Shown here in pieces: positions 45,830-54,137 of a stretch of DNA of 64,000 bases (position 1 is the stretch's first letter; the number at the start of each line of letters is the position of its first letter). The position numbers and the translations under genes were made by a program. The notes beneath the pieces are model-generated. The model did no database searches and was not told where the DNA came from. It worked only from the letters and a program-made list of their open reading frames with translations. Source of the DNA: Aliiroseovarius sediminis (GTDB lineage Bacteria; Pseudomonadota; Alphaproteobacteria; Rhodobacterales; Rhodobacteraceae); assembly GCF_022678485.1 (NCBI RefSeq), contig NZ_JALBYP010000018.1, positions 62,001 to 126,000 on the forward strand, written 5' to 3'.

Positions 45830-48232
45830 ATGAGTGAATTCGACGAAAACGACGCATTCGAGGCCGCCGCCCGCCCCAGCCTGTCAGCGCAGGCGATGGC
45901 GGCGCGCCCGATGCCTTACCTTGATGGGCTGAACCCTGCGCAACGCGAGGCGGTCGAGGTGTTGAACGGCCCAGTCCTGATGCTGGCGGGTGCGGGCACC
46001 GGCAAGACCAAGGCCCTGACCACCCGCATCGCGCATCTTCTGAACACCGGGCAGGCGCGGACGAACGAGATCCTCGCCGTGACCTTCACCAACAAGGCCG
46101 CGCGCGAGATGAAAGAGCGTGTCGCCAGCCTGTTGGGCCAGACGGTTGAGGGGATGCCGTGGATGGGCACGTTCCATTCGATCTGCGTGAAGCTTCTGCG
46201 TCGTCATGCGGAGCTTGTGGGGTTGAAAACGAACTTCACCATTCTGGACACAGACGACCAGATCCGGCTGATGAAACAACTGATTGCCGCCAACAATATC
46301 GACGAAAAACGCTGGCCCGCGCGGTTGCTCGCTGGCGTGATCGACAATTGGAAAAACCGCGCATGGACGCCCGAGGTGCTGCCGGCGTCCGAGGCCAACG
46401 CATTCAACGGTCGCGGCCCTGAGCTTTACGCGCAATATCAGGCGCGGCTGAAGACACTGAACGCATGTGATTTTGGCGACCTGCTGATGCACATGGTCAC
46501 GATTTTTCAGAAACACGACGACATCCTGAAGCAATACCAAAGCTGGTTTCGCTACATCCTTGTGGACGAATACCAAGATACCAACGTGGCCCAATACCTG
46601 TGGCTGCGCCTGCTGGCCGCCGGTCACAAAAACATCTGTTGCGTAGGCGATGACGACCAGTCGATCTATGGCTGGCGCGGGGCAGAAGTGGGCAATATCT
46701 TACGGTTTGAAAAGGATTTTCCGGGCGCGAAGGTGGTGCGGCTGGAACAGAACTACCGCTCGACCGCGCATATCCTTGCCGCCGCGTCTGGCGTAATTGC
46801 TGGCAACGAGGATCGACTGGGCAAGGAATTGTGGACCGCGGCTGAGGGCGGCGAAAAGGTCCGCCTGATCGGCCATTGGGACGGCGATGAAGAAGCCCGC
46901 TGGGTCGGTGAGGAAATCGAGGCGATGCAATCGGGCACGCGGGGCAGGGCACCGATGTCGCTGGATGATATGGCGATTCTTGTCCGCGCCTCCCACCAGA
47001 TGCGCGCGTTCGAAGATCGGTTCTTGACCATCGGTCTGCCGTATCGCGTCATCGGCGGCCCGCGCTTTTACGAGCGTTTGGAAATTCGCGACGCGATGGC
47101 CTATTTCCGGCTGGCGGTGTCTCAGGATGACGATCTGGCGTTTGAGCGCATCGTGAATACGCCCCGCCGGGGGCTGGGCGACAAGGCGGTGCAGACCATT
47201 CAGGGGCTCGCGCGCCAAAACGGCGTGTCCCTCGTTGAAGGCGCGCGGATAGCGGTGGACACGGGCGCGATCAAAGGCAAGGGTGGCAAGGGGCTGGCCG
47301 AACTGGTCATGGGGCTGGATCGCTGGCACGCGCAACTGCGCGCCGAGGCTGACACCCATGTCGAAATGGCTGAAGTAATCTTGGAGGAATCCGGCTACAC
47401 CGACATGTGGCTGAACGACAAAACACCCGAAGCGCCGGGGCGGCTGGAAAACCTCAAGGAACTGGTCAAAGCACTGGAAAGTTTCGAAAACCTGCAAGGA
47501 TTTTTGGAGCATATCAGCCTGATCATGGACAATGACACCGACGATGCGGAAGAAAAAGTCACGATCATGACGCTGCACGGCGCAAAGGGGTTGGAATACC
47601 CCGCCGTGTTCTTGCCGGGGTGGGAGGACGGACTGTTTCCATCCCAACGCTCGATGGATGAAGGCAAGGTCAAAGAGACGGGGAACGGAAGCGGGTTGGT
47701 CAATTTGGGCCTCGAAGAAGAGCGCCGGCTGGCCTATGTCGGCATCACACGGGCCGAGGAGATTTGCACGATCTCGTTTGCTGCCAACCGTCGGGTTTAT
47801 GGGCAGTGGCAAAGCCAGCTTCCGTCGCGCTTCGTCGATGAACTGCCCGCGGACCATGTCGAGGTGCTGACCGCGCCGGGGCTTTATGGTGGTGGCTACG
47901 GCGGTGCGGCGGGCGATTTTGGGGCGTCACCGTTGGAGGACAAAGCCAGCCGGGTGGACGCTTATAACTCGCCAGGGTGGAAGCGGATGCAGGCGCAGGG
48001 CGCGTTGCGTAGCAAGCCCAGCCCGAACGAATCGCGCGGGCTGGTGATTGATCTTGAGGCCGTGTCGTCCTTCACGCAGGGTGACCGGGTATTCCACACC
48101 AAGTTTGGCTATGGCACGGTGATGGGCATCGAAGGCGACAAGCTGGATATCGAGTTTGACAAGGCGGGTGCCAAGAAAGTCGTTTCCAAGTTCATAGTGC
48201 CTGCCGCGCAGGCGGGCGACGTGCCGTTCTAA
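45830..48232 (+). CDS. uvrD: ATP-dependent DNA helicase UvrD/PcrA
   Basis: An 800-residue superfamily 1 helicase. Motifs visible are Walker A AGAGTGKT (residues 53-60), TFTNKAAREM, VDEYQDTN (motif II), GDDDQSIYGWRGA (III), LEQNYRS (IV), VTIMTLHGAKGLEYP (V) and VGITRAEE (VI). The C-terminus ends in the Tudor-like GDRVFHTKFGYGTVMGIEGDKLDIEFD segment typical of UvrD/PcrA. It acts in nucleotide excision and mismatch repair. The 234-bp divergent gap to topA should carry both promoters. Confidence 0.95.
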   Translation: MSEFDENDAFEAAARPSLSAQAMAARPMPYLDGLNPAQREAVEVLNGPVLMLAGAGTGKTKALTTRIAHLLNTGQARTNEILAVTFTNKAAREMKERVASLLGQTVEGMPWMGTFHSICVKLLRRHAELVGLKTNFTILDTDDQIRLMKQLIAANNIDEKRWPARLLAGVIDNWKNRAWTPEVLPASEANAFNGRGPELYAQYQARLKTLNACDFGDLLMHMVTIFQKHDDILKQYQSWFRYILVDEYQDTNVAQYLWLRLLAAGHKNICCVGDDDQSIYGWRGAEVGNILRFEKDFPGAKVVRLEQNYRSTAHILAAASGVIAGNEDRLGKELWTAAEGGEKVRLIGHWDGDEEARWVGEEIEAMQSGTRGRAPMSLDDMAILVRASHQMRAFEDRFLTIGLPYRVIGGPRFYERLEIRDAMAYFRLAVSQDDDLAFERIVNTPRRGLGDKAVQTIQGLARQNGVSLVEGARIAVDTGAIKGKGGKGLAELVMGLDRWHAQLRAEADTHVEMAEVILEESGYTDMWLNDKTPEAPGRLENLKELVKALESFENLQGFLEHISLIMDNDTDDAEEKVTIMTLHGAKGLEYPAVFLPGWEDGLFPSQRSMDEGKVKETGNGSGLVNLGLEEERRLAYVGITRAEEICTISFAANRRVYGQWQSQLPSRFVDELPADHVEVLTAPGLYGGGYGGAAGDFGASPLEDKASRVDAYNSPGWKRMQAQGALRSKPSPNESRGLVIDLEAVSSFTQGDRVFHTKFGYGTVMGIEGDKLDIEFDKAGAKKVVSKFIVPAAQAGDVPF

Positions 48233-48241
48233 GGCGGTGCG

Positions 48242-49507
48242 TTAACGGTCCGGCGGGGTCCAGTCCTTCTCGGGCGCGGCGCCATGGCGGCGCAGGCGCA
48301 GCGCCAACCCGACCGAAACACCGACGCCAATGGCGATGGTCAGGTCCGCAAACACCGTCAGCACCAGCGTCAACAACAGCAGCACACGGTCAGACACGCG
48401 CGTTTGTAGATAGCCGCGCCATTTCTGCGGCTCGCTCATGTTCCATGCGGTCAGGATCAACAGCCCCGCCAAGGCAGGCATCGCAAGATATCCGGCCAGC
48501 GGGGCGGCCAGCAGCATGACCAGCAGAATGGTCAACGCGTGAACGATCCCGGCAACCGGCGTCTTGCCGCCCGCGCGGACATTTGTCGCCGTGCGCGCAA
48601 TTGCGCCTGTCGCGGGCAAGCCACCGAATAAGGCAGACCCGATATTGGCAAAGCCCTGCGCCAGAACCTCGGCGTTGGGCCTGTGCTGACCGCCGATCAT
48701 CCGGTCGGCCACCATCGCCGATAGCAGTGATTCGATGCTGGCCAGAAAGGCGATGACAATGGCGGATGGCAAAAGCTCGGTCAGTCGTGCGATGCTGATA
48801 TCGGGAAGGGTGGGGGTGGGCAGGGTGCTGGGCAGCGCACCGAAGCGCGAAAAGATCGTGTCGACCGGCAGGGCCACCAGCGCGACCGCCGCAGACGTAA
48901 CGCCAACCGCGATGATCAGCCCTGGAAATTTCGGTGCGAACCGCCGCAAGGCAACGATCAGCACCATCGTTGTTAGCCCGATTGCCAAGGCCGCGCCGCT
49001 GACGCTACCGCGCGCCGCCCAGAGGGTGCTCATCTTGGCGATGAACTCGGCCGGGACTTCGGTAGTGGACAAGCCGAACAGATCCTTGATCTGACTGGCT
49101 GCGATGATGATCGCGATGCCGATGGTGAAGCCGTTGATGACCGGTTCGGGCACATATGCCACCAGATTACCCGCGCGCAGATAGCCTGCGACCAACATGA
49201 TGATCCCCGCCATCAGTGTCGCCAGCACCAGCCCGTCATAACCGTGATCGGCAATAACGCCATAAACCACGACGATGAATGCGCCGGTTGGCCCGCCGAT
49301 TTGTACCCGGCTGCCGCCAAGAAATGAAATCAGAAACCCGGCAACGATGGCCGTCACCAGCCCCTTTTCCGGCCCCGCGCCTGATGCGATGGCAATGGCG
49401 AGGCTTAGCGGCAGGGCAACCATTGCCACGGTCACACCTGCGATCAGGTCACTTGTGAATTGCTCGCGGTCATAATCGCGCAAAGTTGTCAGGATTTTGG
49501 GCTTCAT
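48242..49507 (-). CDS. SulP-family anion transporter without STAS domain
   Basis: A 421-residue polytopic protein of the SulP family: the N-terminal signature DLIAGVTVAMVALPLSLAIAIASG, GPTGAFIV, and GLPATGAIARTATNVRAGGKTP are typical. It ends shortly after the last helix with a 15-residue tail, whereas most SulP proteins (about 500-570 residues) carry a cytoplasmic STAS domain. The start at 49507 (MKPKILTTLRDYDREQF) is preferred; the open frame up to 49948 runs through the small-RNA hairpin array and is not coding. The substrate may be sulfate or bicarbonate; undecided. Confidence 0.87.
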   Translation of the reverse strand: MKPKILTTLRDYDREQFTSDLIAGVTVAMVALPLSLAIAIASGAGPEKGLVTAIVAGFLISFLGGSRVQIGGPTGAFIVVVYGVIADHGYDGLVLATLMAGIIMLVAGYLRAGNLVAYVPEPVINGFTIGIAIIIAASQIKDLFGLSTTEVPAEFIAKMSTLWAARGSVSGAALAIGLTTMVLIVALRRFAPKFPGLIIAVGVTSAAVALVALPVDTIFSRFGALPSTLPTPTLPDISIARLTELLPSAIVIAFLASIESLLSAMVADRMIGGQHRPNAEVLAQGFANIGSALFGGLPATGAIARTATNVRAGGKTPVAGIVHALTILLVMLLAAPLAGYLAMPALAGLLILTAWNMSEPQKWRGYLQTRVSDRVLLLLTLVLTVFADLTIAIGVGVSVGLALRLRRHGAAPEKDWTPPDR

Positions 49508-49605
49508 AGGACGAGCTATCCCGCCAAATCCGGCAAAATCAACCGATAAATGCGCAAACCCGGTATGCGGGGAAGCACCAAGCACGCGACATCCCCTGCG
49601 TCCAC

Positions 49606-49646
49606 AAAAAAACGGCGACGCCCGGGAGGAGGTGGGCGTCGCCGTT
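49606..49646 (-). terminator. Terminator formed by the last hairpin of the small-RNA array
   Basis: On the minus strand a perfect 13-bp stem AACGGCGACGCCC / GGGCGTCGCCGTT (49646-49634 with 49623-49611) encloses a loop with CCTCCTCCC and is followed by a T-run. It is both the last array hairpin and a textbook intrinsic terminator. Confidence 0.9.
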
Positions 49647-49968
49647 CCTGGATGAGGCAGGCCCCCGGGAGGAGGTAGGAGCCCGACATCAGGTGGCTCG
49701 GGGTCTGGGAGGAGGTAGACCCGTTGCCGTATCGGTTTGCCTCTGGGAGGAGGTAGAGGAAACCGGATCTTTGGGGGTGCGGTGACACCTGGGAGGAGGA
49801 TGGTGCCACCGCGACCCGCGGACCTTCTATGGGAGGAGGACGAAGGTCCGAAACTGTGTGTCCGATGCTCTATGCCCGGACTTATGTGATCGTGCAGCGG
49901 GGACCGGGGAGGAGTTCGGCCCCCGCCGCCAATCAAGGCCACCACCAAGGGAGGAGGAAGTGGCGGCC
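49611..49968 (-). ncRNA. CcsR/cuckoo-type small-RNA array, eight hairpins with CCUCCUCCC loops
   Basis: Eight stem-loops follow the DUF1127 gene on the minus strand, each with CCUCCUCCC (one CUCCUCCC) in the loop. In transcription order the stems span 49937-49968, 49897-49926, 49819-49850, 49779-49812, 49734-49764, 49701-49722, 49660-49683 and 49611-49646. Four stems contain a G-U pair that would be an A-C mismatch on plus-strand RNA, fixing the strand. In Rhodobacter sphaeroides the stress-induced CcsR1-4 small RNAs have this loop motif, lie directly downstream of a DUF1127 gene and are processed from its transcript. The loop is complementary to Shine-Dalgarno sequences. Eight loops would fit four two-hairpin RNAs, as in the cuckoo family; the processing sites are not known here. 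Confidence 0.88.
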
Positions 49969-49975
49969 AGGAAAC

Positions 49976-50191
49976 TTATTTTCCGTAAACTGCCATATGC
50001 GACACAAAACTGACCGAGACGCGGCTGATACCCAAGTCAGACAACTCGCGATCTGACAAACGGCTCAGCTCGCGAACGGTTGCGCGATATTGTGCGCGTT
50101 GGGCCAGTTTTTCTTTCAACTCGGCAAAGCGGGCGTTCAGGCGATCCACGATTCCAGCCGGGGCGGACAGGATTTCATTTGCGTATGTCAT
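49976..50191 (-). CDS. DUF1127 small protein (CcaF1-like), leader gene of the small-RNA array
   Basis: A 71-residue basic protein whose C-terminal half has the DUF1127 signature YRATVRELSRLSDRELSDLGISR (shown in part: RELSRLSDREL...DLGISR). The R. sphaeroides homologue in the same position, upstream of CcsR RNAs, was reported as an RNA-binding protein. The ATG at 50191 has GAGAG 7 bp upstream and is preferred; ATG 50197 would add two residues. The first array hairpin starts 7 bp after its stop codon, so protein and RNAs share a transcript. Confidence 0.88.
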   Translation of the reverse strand: MTYANEILSAPAGIVDRLNARFAELKEKLAQRAQYRATVRELSRLSDRELSDLGISRVSVSFVSHMAVYGK

Positions 50192-50197
50192 ATTCAT

Positions 50198-50553
50198 TCT
50201 CTCTTTCGTCTCATCCACAGATCCCTGCGGGCGGGGCGGCCGTTGCCGCTGTATTTGTGTTGGCGCTCACAGCGTCGTCTTGAGGCAGTAGATGGGCCGA
50301 ATGCTGCAGATGCACAATACCCACAAAGGCAAACCCGATATGCAGCCGGTGCATACGTAAAAATGCCTTAAAAATAATGATTTAATGCCGCAAATAGGTT
50401 GACGCTGGGTTAGCTTCAGCAGTGCCAATTTGGGGTCGTCTGGGTTGACCTTGGGGCACGTCTGACCAGGCCTGCCGTCTGCCTTGCATTTCGATGCCTC
50501 TTGCACCTGTCGTGAAAGCTGCCAAGTAATGCGTAACCCAGAAGGAGGCACGA
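50198..50553. promoter_or_regulatory. Divergent promoter region, DUF1127-array / mrp
   Basis: A 356-bp gap between the divergent DUF1127 gene and mrp. It should hold the promoter of the small-RNA operon (RpoH-type in R. sphaeroides) and that of mrp (AGGAGG lies 6 bp before the mrp ATG). I could not place convincing -35/-10 elements. A 50-bp AT-richer patch lies at about 50355-50400. Short frames here have no support. Confidence 0.5.
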
Positions 50554-51630
50554 ATGTCAGATATGCGCGAAAAGATCATGGGCACCTTGTCCACCATTGC
50601 ATTGCCGGACGGGGGCGACCTTGCCTCGCGCGATTTGGTGCGCGCGCTGACGGTAAATGAGGGGGCGGTCAGTTTCGTGATCGAGGCGCCGACGCCCGAG
50701 GAAGCCGCGACCATGGAACCCCAACGCCGCGCCGCCGAGGCTGCTGTGGCGGCCTTGAACGGGGTCGAGCGTGTCTCGGTTATTCTGACGGCGCATGGTC
50801 CTTCTAAGGCCGCGCCGCAGCCGCCTAACCTCAAGTTCGGCGGCCATCCAAAGCCACAGGCGGGGCCGCTGCCGGTGCCAGGAGTGACGAACGTCATAGC
50901 CATCGCGTCTGGCAAAGGCGGCGTGGGTAAGTCGACGCTCAGTTCGAACCTTGCCGTCGCGCTGGCGCGTCAGGGGCGCAAGGTTGGCTTGCTGGATGCC
51001 GATATTCTGGGGCCATCCCAGCCGCGCATGATGGGCACCAGCGAACGCGCATCCTCATCCGATGGCGAACAACTTGCGCCAGTCGAAGCGCATGGCGTGA
51101 AGATGATGTCCATCGGATTGATGCTGAAATCCGACCGTGAGGCGGTGGTGTGGCGTGGCCCGATGTTGATGGGCGCATTGCAGCAGTTGATGTTCCAGGT
51201 CGACTGGGCGCCGTTGGATGTGCTGATCATTGACCTGCCGCCGGGCACGGGCGATGTGCAGCTCACGCTGGCGCAGAAATCCCAGATCACCGGCGCGATC
51301 ATCGTCTCCACGCCGCAAGATGTGGCCCTTCTGGATGCGCGCAAGGCGATTGATATGTTCGCCAAGGTGAAGGTGCCGATCCTTGGTCTGGTCGAGAATA
51401 TGTCGACCTATGTTTGCCCCCAATGCGGGCACGAGGCGCATCTGTTCGGTCATGGCGGTGTTCGCGAAGAGGCCGCAGAGCTTGGCGCGCCCTTCCTTGG
51501 CGAAATTCCTCTGTCTCTGGATGTGCGTCTGGCTGGTGACAGCGGCAGGCCCGCCGCATTGGGCGAGGGGCCGGTGGCTGATGCCTATGCCGCGCTGGCC
51601 CGAGATTTGGTGGCACGCGGCATCGCCTGA
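50554..51630 (+). CDS. apbC: Mrp/ApbC iron-sulfur cluster carrier ATPase
   Basis: A 358-residue protein with an N-terminal MIP18/DUF59 domain (about 8-90) and a MinD-like P-loop domain with [10 protein letters not shown] (Lys126). The cluster-binding CxxC is Cys288-Cys291 ([12 protein letters not shown]). It loads [4Fe-4S] clusters on target proteins. Start ATG 50554 has GAAGGAGG upstream. It is followed by a strong terminator and is not part of the dcw cluster. Confidence 0.95.
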   Translation: MSDMREKIMGTLSTIALPDGGDLASRDLVRALTVNEGAVSFVIEAPTPEEAATMEPQRRAAEAAVAALNGVERVSVILTAHGPSKAAPQPPNLKFGGHPKPQAGPLPVPGVTNVIAIASGKGGVGKSTLSSNLAVALARQGRKVGLLDADILGPSQPRMMGTSERASSSDGEQLAPVEAHGVKMMSIGLMLKSDREAVVWRGPMLMGALQQLMFQVDWAPLDVLIIDLPPGTGDVQLTLAQKSQITGAIIVSTPQDVALLDARKAIDMFAKVKVPILGLVENMSTYVCPQCGHEAHLFGHGGVREEAAELGAPFLGEIPLSLDVRLAGDSGRPAALGEGPVADAYAALARDLVARGIA

Positions 51631-51654
51631 GTGAACTGAACCATCTGTAGCGAT

Positions 51655-51683
51655 CGGCCCGTGGGAAACCATGGGCCGTTTTT
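51655..51683 (+). terminator. Rho-independent terminator after apbC
   Basis: CGGCCC-g-TGG pairs with CCA-t-GGGCCG (51655-51664 with 51669-51678), loop GAAA, followed by TTTTT, 25 bp after the apbC stop codon. Confidence 0.88.
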
Positions 51684-51961
51684 GCTTCGCCTCATGGGAA
51701 TTCATGGGGATTGGGCTGGCGACACGTAGAATCTTTCCAAAAAAGGCGGCCAGATTCGATCTTTTTCGATCTGGATACCCTCGGTTTGCGACATATTTGC
51801 CCCTGATAACCCAAAATATGGGAAATCGAGGGATTTTTTTATGCTGCGTATGCAGCACTACATTTGGTGTCTGGATGGCGTACTTTCTGCTAAGTGTCGT
51901 TTCGGCGGGGTCAAAATTGACGCTATATGTTGTTTTCCAGACCCCTTCTGAACAACATATG
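51684..51961. other. Non-coding region between apbC terminator and MraZ operator
   Basis: About 280 bp without a supported gene. It is clearly AT-richer than the surrounding genes and holds several inverted repeats: CCAGAT-t-CGA with TCGATCTGG near 51749-51773, TGCTGC-gta-TGCAGCA near 51842, and the perfect 9-bp ATATGTTGT / ACAACATAT at 51925-51933 and 51952-51960. The last abuts the MraZ boxes and could bind a further regulator. Confidence 0.5.
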
Positions 51962-52015
51962 CCCAACTTGTCCCATAAAAAACTATTGCGTCCCACGAAT
52001 TCCCAAGCTATCCCT
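51962..52015 (-). promoter_or_regulatory. Phased MraZ boxes upstream of the dcw cluster
   Basis: CCCA (TGGG on the minus strand) occurs at 51962, 51972, 51992 and 52002, and CCCT at 52012: five copies on an exact 10-bp register with only the 51982 position vacant. MraZ is known to bind TGGG direct repeats spaced by one helical turn upstream of its own gene. Here the array overlaps the probable mraZ promoter, fitting autorepression. Confidence 0.75.
51986..52014 (+). promoter_or_regulatory. Probable mraZ/dcw promoter
   Basis: TTGCGT (51986-51991), a 17-bp spacer, and TATCCC (52009-52014) give a sigma-70-like promoter with a start site near 52021. It lies inside the MraZ-box array. The -10 match is imperfect, so this is a candidate only. 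Confidence 0.45.
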
Positions 52016-52020
52016 AATTA

Positions 52021-52226
52021 CAAGATGAGGACGGGACATAAGAGGCACCAAGACCTCCAGACACTCCCAAGTCAGGTTTCATACAGGCACCCGCTTCATC
52101 CCAAGAAAGAGATCCGGCGCGAACGCGAGCAGACATCCCCCCAGGTGGCGCGCGCAGCTGGACACCCGGAAACGGGACAGGCGGCGGATTGGGCAGTGGC
52201 AGCAGCTCAATCCGCCGTTTCTATTT
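52021..52226 (+). ncRNA. UpsM-like leader RNA of mraZ
   Basis: The mraZ start codon is about 260 nt from the probable promoter. A hairpin with T-rich tail at 52183-52226 divides this leader, which would yield an RNA of about 206 nt. In Rhodobacter sphaeroides the dcw cluster has such an extended 5' leader, and its main product is the small RNA UpsM, made by premature termination. Position, length and terminator agree; sequence identity to UpsM was not tested. Confidence 0.65.
52183..52226 (+). terminator. Attenuator hairpin in the mraZ leader
   Basis: GGCGGATTG (52183-52191) pairs perfectly with CAATCCGCC (52208-52216) and is followed by GTTTCTATTT. It lies about 55 bp before the mraZ RBS, inside the leader, so it would limit read-through into the dcw cluster. 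Confidence 0.75.
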
Positions 52227-52280
52227 CAGCCCCGGCGACAGATCGGGGCAGGAAAACGGGACAGTGAAGGAGCCGCGAAA

Positions 52281-52796
52281 GTGGCACGCAGATTCAGAGG
52301 TGAAAGCCGCCACAAGGTGGACGCAAAGGGCAGGGTTTCGATCCCAGCCCTGTTTCGCCGTGTGCTAGAAGCTGGCGACCCGGACTGGACCGATGGTTTG
52401 AACCCCAACATTGTCATTGTGTATGGCGATCACCGTCGCAATTTCCTTGAATGCTATACGATCGAAGCTATCGACGAGGTTGACGAACAGATAGCCGACC
52501 TGCCACGTGGTTCGGTCGAGCGCCGCTCGCTTGAACGCATGTTCAACGGTCAGTCTCTGCCGACAACGGTGGATGACACCGGTCGCCTTGTGCTGCCCGC
52601 GAAGTTGCGCCAGAAGATTGGGCTTGAGAATGAAGCCTTCTTCATCGCCACCGGCGACACATTCCAGATCTGGAAGCCCGAGACGTACGAAAACGTCGAA
52701 ATGGCCAAGGCCGAGGCGTGGCTGGACGCGCAACCGGATGATTTCGACCCCTTGACCTTGCTGGGCGGGGCGCCGAAACCCGAAAGGGATGGCTGA
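52281..52796 (+). CDS. mraZ: Transcriptional regulator / division protein MraZ
   Basis: A 171-residue protein with two SpoVT-AbrB-type repeats: [21 protein letters not shown] (in part) at the N-terminus and [20 protein letters not shown] near residues 92-112. MraZ binds the TGGG repeats upstream of its own operon and represses it. The start is GTG at 52281 with AAGGAG 11 bp upstream. rsmH follows immediately, with its possible starts around the mraZ stop. Confidence 0.94.
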   Translation: MARRFRGESRHKVDAKGRVSIPALFRRVLEAGDPDWTDGLNPNIVIVYGDHRRNFLECYTIEAIDEVDEQIADLPRGSVERRSLERMFNGQSLPTTVDDTGRLVLPAKLRQKIGLENEAFFIATGDTFQIWKPETYENVEMAKAEAWLDAQPDDFDPLTLLGGAPKPERDG

Positions 52797-52797
52797 C

Positions 52798-53796
52798 ATG
52801 ACCGACCCGGCTGCCACCGAAAAACGCCCTCATATCCCAGTTTTGCTACGGCCGCTTTTGCAAGCGGTCGCGCCTGTTTCTGGTGGCTGGGTCGATGGCA
52901 CATTCGGGGCAGGTGGGTATACGCGCGGATTGTTAGACGCGGGCGCCGACTGGGTCTGCGGCATCGACCGTGATCCGATGGTGTTCGACATGGCTGCCGA
53001 CTGGGCGGCGGACTACGGCGACCGGCTGACACTGCGCGAAGGCACATTTTCCGACATGGACGAACTGGCAGGCCGCCCCTTGGACGGCGTGGTGCTGGAT
53101 CTTGGCGTCAGCTCGATGCAGCTTGACCTGGCCGATCGTGGCTTTTCCTTCATGCGCGACGGGCCGCTGGATATGCGGATGAGCCAATCCGGCCCCACCG
53201 CTGCCGATATCGTCAATCAGGCGGACGAAGAGGCGCTGGCTGACATTCTGTATCACTATGGCGAAGAACGCGCCTCGCGCCGAATTGCGCGGGCCATTGT
53301 CAGGGCAAAGGCTGAGGCACCGTTTGAGACGACGCTGCAACTGGCTGGTGTCGTTGAGAAATGCCTGCCGCGCTCAAAGCCCGGCCAGAGCCACCCGGCC
53401 ACCCGGTCGTTTCAGGCCATCCGCATCGCGGTGAATGACGAATTTGGGCAGTTGATCGACGGGCTGGAGGCCGCCGAACGGGCCTTGAAGCCCGGCGGCA
53501 AGCTGGCGGTCGTCACCTTCCATTCGATGGAGGACCGCGTGGTGAAGCGATTCTTGCAATCCCGCGCGTCTGAAGGCGGCGGCGGGTCGCGCTATGCCCC
53601 GCAAGAGGCGGCAGAGACGCCACGCTTCAAGCTGACCCCGCGCAAAGCCATCGCGCCCGACGCGGACGAGCTTGCCGTAAACCCGCGCGCCCGGTCGTCG
53701 CGCTTGCGCGTGGCCACCCGGACTGACGCGCCTGCTGGCCCCTCGGACCGGCGTAAACTTGGCCTTCCACCCCTTGTTTTCAAGGAAAAATCATAA
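52798..53796 (+). CDS. rsmH: 16S rRNA (cytosine(1402)-N(4))-methyltransferase
   Basis: A 332-residue SAM-dependent methyltransferase (MraW). Signatures are [10 protein letters not shown] at the N-terminus, [15 protein letters not shown] (SAM loop), [11 protein letters not shown] and [18 protein letters not shown], with [15 protein letters not shown] near the C-terminus. It methylates N4 of C1402 in 16S rRNA. I chose ATG 52798, 1 bp after the mraZ stop; ATG 52789 overlapping mraZ is possible. Its stop overlaps the ftsL start (TAATG). Confidence 0.95.
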   Translation: MTDPAATEKRPHIPVLLRPLLQAVAPVSGGWVDGTFGAGGYTRGLLDAGADWVCGIDRDPMVFDMAADWAADYGDRLTLREGTFSDMDELAGRPLDGVVLDLGVSSMQLDLADRGFSFMRDGPLDMRMSQSGPTAADIVNQADEEALADILYHYGEERASRRIARAIVRAKAEAPFETTLQLAGVVEKCLPRSKPGQSHPATRSFQAIRIAVNDEFGQLIDGLEAAERALKPGGKLAVVTFHSMEDRVVKRFLQSRASEGGGGSRYAPQEAAETPRFKLTPRKAIAPDADELAVNPRARSSRLRVATRTDAPAGPSDRRKLGLPPLVFKEKS

Positions 53797-54137
53797 TGCG
53801 CAGCTTGCTTTACATCACATCCGCCTTGGTCGTCATGGCGTTGGCCTACTGGGCTTATTCCGAGAACTATAAAACGCAGGCCTCGCTGGATCGGGTCGAG
53901 CAGTTGCAACGCGAGATCGGCCAGATGCAGGAACAACTGGCCGTCCTACGCGCGGAATGGGCCTATCTGAACCGCCCTGATCGGCTGCGCGATCTTGCCG
54001 AGCTGAACTATGGGCGTCTTGGCCTGTTGCCGCTGGCGCCTGAGCAATTCGGGCGGGTCGATCAGGTGGCCTATCCCCCCGATGATATGCCGGAAATCAC
54101 CGAAACCTTCGATGTCTTTGGGGAGATTGACCAATGA
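53796..54137 (+). CDS. ftsL: Cell division protein FtsL
   Basis: A 113-residue bitopic protein with an N-terminal membrane helix (about 2-20) followed by a coiled coil (LDRVEQLQREIGQMQEQLAVL, given in part) and a conserved NRPDRLRDLAELNYG patch. FtsL activates septal synthesis with FtsB and FtsQ. It is overlapped at both ends by rsmH (1 bp) and ftsI (4 bp). Small size and position make the call safe although sequence conservation is low. Confidence 0.88.
   Translation: MRSLLYITSALVVMALAYWAYSENYKTQASLDRVEQLQREIGQMQEQLAVLRAEWAYLNRPDRLRDLAELNYGRLGLLPLAPEQFGRVDQVAYPPDDMPEITETFDVFGEIDQ

Noticed and set aside
49508-49948. N-terminal extension of the SulP frame through the hairpin array
   Set aside because: The extension translates the repeat hairpins into Pro-rich sequence; the SulP family starts at the MKPKILTTLRDYD region.
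49611-49968. CRISPR array
   Set aside because: The common element is only 9 nt and lies in the loops of different stems; spacing is irregular and there are no cas genes.
51662-51715. A second TGGG cluster at 51662, 51672, 51695 and 51705 as further MraZ boxes
   Set aside because: The first two are part of the apbC terminator stem, and the two pairs are not on a common 10-bp register.
51671-52267. A 198-codon plus-strand frame between apbC and mraZ
   Set aside because: It overlaps the apbC terminator, the MraZ boxes, the candidate promoter and the leader attenuator, resembles no family, and its composition is not coding-like.
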